From the NCBI GenBank assembly GCA_944989445.1, contig CALYLW010000123.1, positions 1,082,501 through 1,146,500 on the forward strand: a DNA stretch of 64,000 nt, read 5' to 3'. The notes beneath the pieces were generated by a model, which worked only from the letters and a program-made list of their open reading frames with translations, did not search any database and was not told the DNA's origin. Positions 56,611-64,000 of this stretch are shown piece after piece (position 1 is the first letter of the stretch; the number at the start of each line of letters is the position of its first letter). This stretch comes from Ampullaceana balthica (taxonomy: Eukaryota > Mollusca > Gastropoda > Lymnaeidae). Made by a program: the position numbers and the translations under genes.

Positions 56611-56889
56611 AAAAAGCTGGAAATATACATAGCAACACAAATGTAATTGTAATTTCAATAATTATGCAATATAATATAATAAAAATTGAAAGTATAATAT
56701 TACTACTTTTAACAAAAATATATATTAATCTCATAGTGTGAAGATTTATTATTTGGCCAATGCAAAAGAAAATTGAATAAAGTTTAAAATTTAAGTAGTT
56801 AAACGTAAATGGGGTTAAAAAAATTATTTTTATAATTTGTGTTTTTTTATAATTAAAACTGTAATTATAATAAACATTTAACTGCAATT

Positions 56890-58390
56890 TTTTAGGAAAG
56901 TTTTAGCAAACATGACACTTTCACTCACCATAAATTGTCTTCACGTGTCCTAATAGAAAGTCACAAAATAAGAAAATATATACTTTCAGAAACATTCTTG
57001 AATTGAAGCATGAAGCCATTTCGAAATTCGAGTTCTAGTACGAATGTATGAATTTATTAATTTTTTTAAAATTAAACAACATACCCTAAATTTCTGGAGA
57101 TAGGAGCAATAGTTTGTGCTGTGAGATCACGTTTATCAATTGTTCTATACACAAAAAATATGTTTCCATTTGTTATTCCTTAAACTATAAATTTAAAACG
57201 GCATATGAGATAGCAATTATTATATAAGTAGAGATAGTCCGTGTTATTAGCCTAACGATCACACTACAGCAGAGCAATGATTCCCCTAACCTAAATTAGT
57301 TTGTATGTGTACTTAATTGCCACATGACACACGTAGGACAAAGTCATTATTGTCATTAGTAATGTAAACCAAATGATATTGAAAGAGCCAGGATTTTTCA
57401 ACAACTCGAATGGTTCTAGGGTAACAAAAAGTAATCAGGTTTGTATTTTTCGGACGCAAATTGAAATTAAATTAAGGAGAATCCTAAAAAGATTACAATT
57501 AATAATTGAAAATATACCTTTTTTGTCTTCAGTTTCATTCGTCCTATACAATTAATTCTAATGTAGTACATTATTTTTTCAATATTAGATTTCTTATGGT
57601 TTAAAAATCTGTGATACACTTTTCTTCACTGGTCTTACAACCTTTAATGTAAAATACGGTATTTTCTCTTCTACCGAAACACAATTATATTCAGCAATTT
57701 TATTTTATAAAATTTATAATCTTGATTTGATCGAATAAAGTGGATGAAAACAATTCTACAATTACAATTACATTGTCCATCATAAATCGTTCCATAGTAA
57801 TTTTATCGTAAATCAAAGAAGGTGGTGTATCACATTGTTTTTAACGACTACCTCTATTTTAATTCCGTTTACACTTTTGAGCATCTAAAGAATATTTAAC
57901 CGAATCTTTTTGGAATGAACTTTTTTATTAGCGACTGTAAAATTGATAAAATAAATTATTTATGTATGGAATCCAAACGCCACAAAATTTTGTCAAATGA
58001 CTACATCCCTTTTTCTTTTTATTGAATATTGAAAGTAGCTGCGTTTTTGTAAGTCACGGCTATATGATGTACCCATTGTCCCGGGAAAGAATCCTTGGCT
58101 TCATGAATCATTCGAACACGTGACCATCGGTACGCCAGCTGAGTGCGCATGCCACTGCCCTTAGTGCCCCTTGCTACTGTGCTAATTGCCCAGGATCAAC
58201 TTTGAGTTGGCTATGTATACACACACAGACACACAGTATGTTTGAAAATCGCTCAGGGGGAAAAAAATTCTCAATCGAAGGGATTTAATTCGTTAATTTA
58301 GCACAAAATGCATCAATATGGATGATTTCCCCTCAGTCTCTTGTGTATAGAGTATAGAAGTTAACAAACTACGCAGTTTATCATTTGTCA
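56890..58390. other. AT-rich DNA without a supported feature
   Basis: Short frames only. 58110-58260 is locally GC-richer (GTGCGCATGCCACTGCCC) with ACACACACAGACACACAG, probably a decayed repeat. Confidence 0.35.
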
Positions 58391-58391
58391 T

Positions 58392-58535
58392 CTCTTAAAG
58401 AATTGCAATAAAATCTACATTGGTGAGATGGGATGGCATCTTAAGAATCGGTTTAGAGCACATCTTTGAAATATAAACCGGCCCTATGCTCTAGCTCTAA
58501 ACGCTTCAACAGCCCCAATCACGGCGGGCTTTTAG
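58392..58535 (+). pseudogene. GIY-YIG endonuclease relic, Penelope-like element
   Basis: A plus-strand frame from 58392 reads NCNKIYIGEMGWHLKNRFRAHL, then a stop and NINRPYALALN. KIYIGE..G..L..RF..HL is the GIY-YIG signature found in Penelope-like retroelements. About 45 codons with one stop; the reverse transcriptase part is not seen. Confidence 0.6.
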
Positions 58536-58625
58536 ATATTGCATGTATGTCAATATATAAGTGCAAACTGGTAGAATCGATCTATTGAAGTAGAATAATA
58601 ACAAGATTTTATACGTTGGTTCTAT

Positions 58626-58985
58626 ATGGATAAGACCAAGTTCACAATTTTATGTAACAGTAGAATCTTTTTAAACAAAATTTATTGCTATATTTTATTC
58701 TTTCCTCGTCTTTCATTCTGCATTTTATTAATTACTTGTGCCATTAGTCTTCTTTTCAATTCTTTTTTAAGTTTAATTATTTTTATGTCATTTTATGTAA
58801 TATACAATTTAGTTGCAATTGCCATATTCTGTTTTATATTTGAAATGATGCAGGGATTTGCGAAAACTTTTACATATGTGTTTTTTTTTAATATATATAA
58901 CTCTTTAAGTAGTTATTTTAATAACACAATTGGTTTACTTACGTTGCATGTACTCTCACTGAGTACCATCACTAACCAATATTAA
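58626..58985 (+). other. Hydrophobic 119-codon open frame, function unknown
   Basis: Three to four hydrophobic stretches, rich in Phe, Leu and Ile, as AT-rich DNA often gives by chance. No domain and no splice context; listed only because it is one of the longer non-repeat frames here. Confidence 0.15.
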
Positions 58986-59306
58986 TTGTGCGCTATTTTT
59001 TAAAAACAAATGAAAGTGAAGTTCCACCACTTTGAACTAATACGGTATAAATAAAACAAGAGTGACCTACCCTAAACTTTGTAGTATCTTCGAGCTCACA
59101 TTAATTTTATTTGGACGTTGAGCGTAACGTACCTTAGATTAGTTTAAAGAATGTACAAAATCAATTATGAATTTTTTTTAGAAACCTGTAACAGAGAAAA
59201 TTAACACTTCCATGTACCGGAACTTTTTCAGAAACCGACACATAGGATCTAATGGTTAAATATGAAATTTCTTCCCCTTAACTAAAACGGTATTCACGCT
59301 ATTGTG

Positions 59307-59308
<2 letters not shown>

Positions 59309-59371
<63 letters not shown>
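59309..59371. repeat. CA dinucleotide array
   Basis: (CA)n of about 62 bp, followed by looser ACATATACACAT repeats to about 59430. Confidence 0.92.
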
Positions 59372-59374
<3 letters not shown>

Positions 59375-59751
59375 TATACACATATAAACAAAAACATGCG
59401 CACATACACACATATACAGACATATAAAGGCACGATTGAAAATCTTGTTTATCCGACTAACGATGGTGTAAAACATCGAAATTTGTCAATTATTGATTTT
59501 GATTTTCATGCATGATTACTACCCCTTATACTAAATACACGGGAAATTCAAATGTAACCAAGTACAGTAAAGGGGCCTTTTAAAATATAAAGAATTATTT
59601 AAAACAACATTCGTTTGTTTGTTCTAATTTTTTTTCTGTAATCAATTATAAAATCGTATAGGTTGGTCAACAAAATTCGTTTTGATAATCACTCTTTTGT
59701 GTTTTATTTTCAATTTTTAAAAAAGTAAAAGCTTCAAAAATCACAAACACA

Positions 59752-62039
59752 CATGGGCATAGGGAAGGGGGTGGGGGCAAGGTGGGACATTTCCTACATT
59801 TTAGAAAAATTCATAAAAATGTCATAAAAATGTTACAATAAAATTGGGTTAAATTTCCTGAAAGTTTATTACATTGAAGACAGTTTACATTTATCAAACA
59901 TAAAAAAGAATTATATCTGCAAGTTTAACCGATTCTATTACTGATTGTTCTAAATATTCCAGTTGTTTAACAATTTCAGTCACATTTTCAGCAAAAATCC
60001 GCAAGCGTTTATATTTATGTGTCCATCTAGTTTCACATAGCAAAGGAACTTTTGGAATTAGTTTTCTTTGCTGATTACTTTCTGGGAAAAACCAAATAAT
60101 TGACTTAATTGTTCCTATTCTGTTTCGTACATTCACATTATTTAAATCGTTCACGAGATTTAGTTTATGTGAACTGCCATGTACAAATGCTGCTTTTGAG
60201 TATTTTGTTCGAATTATTGCTTGGACTCCTCCTTCTTTACCTGCCATTATAGAACATCATTCGCATCCTTGAACAACAAGTTTTGTCATATCTAATCCAA
60301 ATAAATTAGTAATGATGGTGTTGGTTAAACCTTCAGCTGTTCTATCGACAATTGGAATATATCCCAGGAATTATTCTGTGACCATCATTTTCCCATTTTG
60401 TTCTTTGACAAATCTAACACCAAGTGACATCTCCTGAAATGTCATTTGTCTCGTCGGCAAGAATTGAAAATGCAACTGAATTATTTGCTTCACGAACAAT
60501 GTCTTCACGCAAGAGAGACCCACACATTTCCATTATATAGTTTTGCGTAGTTGAAGAGATATACTCAGCTGTGACCCGACTTAACGCCCCGGTCTAAACG
60601 GCCCCAGACAAATTGTTAACATTTTTTTTATCAAAAACGTTATTTTTTGGCATTTTAATTAAGCTTTCGTCAAATTTGTCACCCTTAAAAAAGTGGTAAA
60701 ATTGTAAAATTATTTCTTGTGATGCTATTATATTGTTTCTTGTCAACGAACAACCGTGATTGATACTATTTCGCGTAAAGGCTATTAAATTCACTCTTGT
60801 GATGTCATTATTATTGTTTATTGTGAGCTAAACCTGACACTGAATAGGTGAGTAAAAATACGAATATAATATTTGATTGTACATTTTACTATTAGTCCAT
60901 CTATTAGTCGAGGGCCGTTTTGTCTGGGCCGTTTTGTCGGTGAACACTACTCAGCACTACAAGAACCAAGTGACGAATGATTACCAAGAACTTCATCTCC
61001 AGATTCAACACGGAACTCTAACAGGTCATAAAAATTACCAGAATTTGATTCTTTTCCACGAAGTGCTAAATCATGCATGCAGCAAAATAAGATTGTAGAA
61101 ATGATGGGACCCAGTTTGTTGCAATTTTCTTGAATTTGTCTTCTAAATGATGAGTCCAACTGCTTATTTATAGAAACTGCTTTGGCTTCCAATAAAGCAA
61201 ATAAAATTGATTGCATCTTCATGAGAGCCTTTGTGCCATGTGCTTTGCAGGTGGCTAAGTGCATCTTCGTTGAAATCTTTATATTTTGTACATGGTTTGA
61301 TGACAAATACCCACTGAACTAATCGAATTACTTTTTGAAGAAACAACACGCAATATTTTCAAAAGGCACCTTTTAACGTGTGCGAGTATACAAGCCACGG
61401 TGAGTAGTCTGATAACCATGCATATCTAAAAACTAAAAACTCTGTTTCCCTCACTCTAAAATCGTAATTTTTATCAGGGGTCCAACAATCACGAATCAGC
61501 TGCAATTTCAACTTATTTAAAAGGTCGTGTGTCCAGAGATACCTTCAAATATCCAATTCAGCGACAATCAAATAAGGAACAGTTGCTTCAGTTGTGTCTG
61601 GCTGTTGAACTTGTACTGTTGTCCTCAATGCCAATGATAAGTCAGATGCTGCAGACGCCCCAAAATCTTCTAATAACGGCATTTCGGAATCTCGCAATTG
61701 GTCTACTTTTCGTGTTGTTTTTATTTTTGAGCCTGTAAAAAATTTCTGATATCCAGCCTTGGTAATCCTGCAGTTTCTACACGTATATTATTTCACAGCA
61801 AAATTAAATTTTCTCGTGAGAAGTTAAGTTTTTTTATTTATTAAATACATTAATCTCTGTTTTATTTTAGCTATTACAGCACTAATTTGTAAGTTTTATT
61901 AATTTATGAGGCTTTTTTTGGCCCTTATGCTATACTTAACTTGAATTTAATTGAAAATTGAACCTGTATGGCATTGTCAGTAAAATGTTCAAAAAATATT
62001 TTGCCCCCCCCCCTGGAAAAATTCCTAGCGACGCCCATG
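59752..62039 (-). mobile_element. hAT element of TTF/ZMYM1 type with perfect 8-bp target duplication
   Basis: CAAACACA is duplicated at 59744-59751 and 62040-62047. The ends are CATGGGCA(T)..GG and CCTAGCGACGCCCATG, with C-rich/G-rich tracts inside each end. Minus-strand transposase pieces between about 61540 and 59894: KLQLIRDCWTP, YAWLSDYSPWLVYSHTLKGAF (TTF zinc-finger region), VKPCTKYKDFNEDALSHLQS-like block, LGPIISTILFCC and LLEFRVESGDEVLGNH, then FSILADETNDISG (hAT catalytic-type block) and RWTHKYKRLRIF. Frames are broken, so inactive. A MITE interrupts the gene at about 60588-60945. Confidence 0.85.
60588..60945. mobile_element. MITE nested in the hAT transposase
   Basis: The ends read outward as TTTGTCTGGGGCCGTTTAGA (left, reversed) and TTTGTCTGGGCCGTTTTGTC (right). 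The transposase sequence stops at one edge (after ..GSCSAE) and resumes at the other (AEYISSTTQNYIMEMCGSLL). The 66-codon frame inside has no domain. Confidence 0.65.
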
Positions 62040-62047
62040 CAAACACA

Positions 62048-62097
62048 TTAACAATATTGTAACCTGCAGTGAAGCTGCAAGATTGGATCGTTTAAAT
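62048..62097. other. Spacer between two hAT elements
   Basis: Only about 50 bp separate the target duplication of the TTF-type hAT from the terminal repeat of the next hAT. Confidence 0.6.
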
Positions 62098-64000
62098 CAG
62101 GGGTCTCAAACTCAATTTGCCCGGGGACCACATGAGTCAAAGTCTGGGTGATGCTGGGCAGCATGAAGTTAATACAAAAAAGTACAACTGTTCAGTCTCC
62201 CCCATCTTTATTCATTATTATTTATTTAAGGATCAAACATTGGCTTAACTGGTGGCACTCTTGTTGCCTTTGCTATTCCTACTGCTCCTTGCTGGAAGAG
62301 ACCTGGCTGCGTTTCCCCTTACACAGCTGAAGCACATTTGGCTTGAGGGAGGAAGCAGTCGAGACCCTCAGTATAGCTTGAAGATGATCATCACTGAGTT
62401 TTGACCTGTGCTTGGATTTATTGAAGTTCACTCTGGAGAACAACTTTTCACACATGTATGTGCTCCCAAAAAGGCACATAGTCCGGCTGAACATTTTGGA
62501 AAGTTCAGGGAATGTTGGGGACAATTCTCTCAAAAATTTTCCAAGCTTGTCTGCTTTTCCATTCACCTCCCTGAACTTAGCTTTCAGATGAGAGTTGCAC
62601 TGCAAGTCGATGAGTTCCAACTGCAACACAGGGGGGGCATCTTGGACATCGACAGAGAAAGGGTCAGCAAATATTTTAAAAGTGATTTTGTGATTCTTAA
62701 AGTCTGCAAATCGGTGATCAAATTCTTCCTGTAGCTTTTCAATGGCATCAATATATTCCTCACCATCGAATGGTATGTCCACATCCACGAGTGCCTTGCA
62801 TGCTGGGAAATGGCTGAGGTTTTTCTGAGAGAGCTGGGCTTTCCATAAAAAAAAGTTTTGTGGAAAATGCTCTCACGTTTTCATAGGCAGCACTGACAAG
62901 CTTCTCCTGTCCTTGTAACTTCTTGTTCAGTACATTCAGCTCCTGTGTGATGTCAACAAGAAAAGCTAAGTCCATGAGCCATTTTGGATCACTTAGCACA
63001 GGAACAGCCATCCCATCGTTCTCCATGAAAGCTTTCACTTCTGTTCTCAACTCAAAAAACCTCTTCAAGCAGGTTCCCCTGCTGAGCCAACGAACCTCAG
63101 TAAAGTAGAGCACATCCTTATATGCAGACTCTATTTCCTCCAAAAAAGCCCGAAATAGCCTGTGCTTTAAACCCCTGGATCTTATACGGTTGATGCATTT
63201 CACAATGACAGACATCACATTGTCAAACTTGAGGCATTTGCTGCACAGAACATGCTGATGGATAATAAAATGCAGAGCGATAGCGTCCTCCACACCCTCC
63301 TCTTCTAGTTTTTTTTTGAACAAGTGCAACCAGTCCATTTTTCCTCCCTGTCATTGAAGGTGCTCCGTCTGTTGTTATCCCAGCAAACTTCTGCCATGGT
63401 AAACCGGCATCAACAATGGCATTACACAGCTGCCGGAATATGTCCTGAGCAGTGGTCTGACCATGCATTGGCATCACTGTGAGCAACTCCTCTATCACTT
63501 CAAAATTGTCATCAATACCACGGATACAGATTGCCAGTTGTGCAGTTTCAGTAATGTCTGTGCTCTCATCAAGAGCGACTGAGTACGCACTGATATGTTT
63601 GGCCTTCTCTTGCAGTTGATTGTATATGTTTCTTGACAGCTCAATAGTGCGCTCTGCCACTGTGTTGGCTGAAAGACTGATGTTGTTAAACTGACCCTTC
63701 TTTTCTGGACAGACAATACTTGCAACCTGTAACATACACTTTTTGATAAACTCGCCATCTGTGAATGGCTTCCCCGCCTGAACAATCATCTCACTCACTA
63801 CATAGCTGGCTTCAACAGCCGAATCACTATCTTTGCATGATTTCTTGAAAAAATGTTGCCTCCTTGTTAGACATGCTTTAATACTGCTGATCCGGCCCTC
63901 TCTATCATTTCCTTTGTATTTTGAATATTCCTCAGCGTGCTTAGTTGTGTAATGACGTCTTATGTTGTATTCTTTGTGCACTGCAACTTTCTCTGTGCAA
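62098..64000 (-). pseudogene. GTF2IRD2-like hAT transposase, two frameshifts, cut by window edge
   Basis: The terminal repeat CAGGGGTCTCAAACTCAATT begins at 62098. The minus-strand coding runs 63981-63223, 63338-62760 and 62788-62279. It encodes a BED-like finger end (HKEYNIRRHYTTKH), FIKKCMLQVASIVCPEKK, SVALDESTDITETAQLAICI, FAGITTDGAPSMTGRKNGLV (catalytic-type), FTEVRWLSRG, and the C-terminal dimerisation block YMCEKLFSRVNFNKSKHRS. The first frameshift is in a nine-base A run at about 63310-63318; the second is in a homopolymer near 62845. Apart from these the protein is continuous, so the copy is young or the run lengths are sequencing errors. The 5' end lies beyond 64000. Confidence 0.88.

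Noticed and set aside
59294..59476. Cys/Val repeat ORF
   Set aside because: CA dinucleotide array.

Overview
The window is AT-rich animal DNA: no operons, short coding exons in long introns, GT-AG splice sites, and dense decayed transposons (hAT, Helitron, LINE, tRNA-derived SINE, MITE). The host genes encode immunoglobulin-superfamily (IgSF) proteins. Together with this repeat mix they suggest a mollusc, perhaps a freshwater snail. That identity is an inference from style, not proven.

Host genes. Two IgSF genes can be assembled exon by exon with consistent splice phases, and they are transcribed away from each other. The plus-strand gene (25053-50483, six exons, 996 nt, 331 aa) reads as signal peptide, two Ig-like domains, a Ser/Thr-rich stalk and a C-terminal hydrophobic tail that looks like a GPI-anchor signal. 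The minus-strand gene (exons between 22464 and 6487, 5' end not found) reads as one Ig-like domain, a short stalk, a single transmembrane helix and a cytoplasmic tail built from two similar 60- and 63-nt phase-1 mini-exons. A candidate terminal exon lies at about 2341-1899. The arrangement is a divergent pair of surface receptors, one probably GPI-linked and one single-pass. It resembles the polymorphic single-pass receptor clusters known from immune loci of snails, but this is an analogy only.

Mobile elements by region. 1-6.1 kb: 71-bp tandem duplication, small Helitron-like copies, hAT relic. 7.4 kb: MITE. 9.2-18.5 kb (intron of the minus gene): tRNA-Val-like repeats, an hAT carrying a LINE piece, TA arrays, a complete non-autonomous Helitron (12479-13618), a 2.7-kb hAT relic (14389-17078) and an hAT-like MITE. 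19.5-24.3 kb: plus-oriented Helitron with a minisatellite, GC-rich island, 5'-truncated LINE, MITE. 25-50 kb (introns of the plus gene): LINE tail, hAT with a nested RTE-like LINE, a nearly intact autonomous Helitron (33.66 to about 39.7 kb) whose N-terminal protein is an array of eleven 23-residue STPR-type repeats, a 330-bp tandem duplication and a degenerate RTE-like LINE. 51-64 kb: Helitron copy split by a LINE, SINE, hAT-like element in a TA array, Helitron with a CAA array, Penelope-like GIY-YIG relic, an hAT of TTF/ZMYM type with perfect target-site duplication and a nested MITE, and at the right edge a GTF2IRD2-like hAT transposase on the minus strand.

About half the window is recognisable repeat. 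Apart from the two IgSF genes, one unassigned minus-strand ORF near 56.3-56.6 kb is the only other candidate host sequence.
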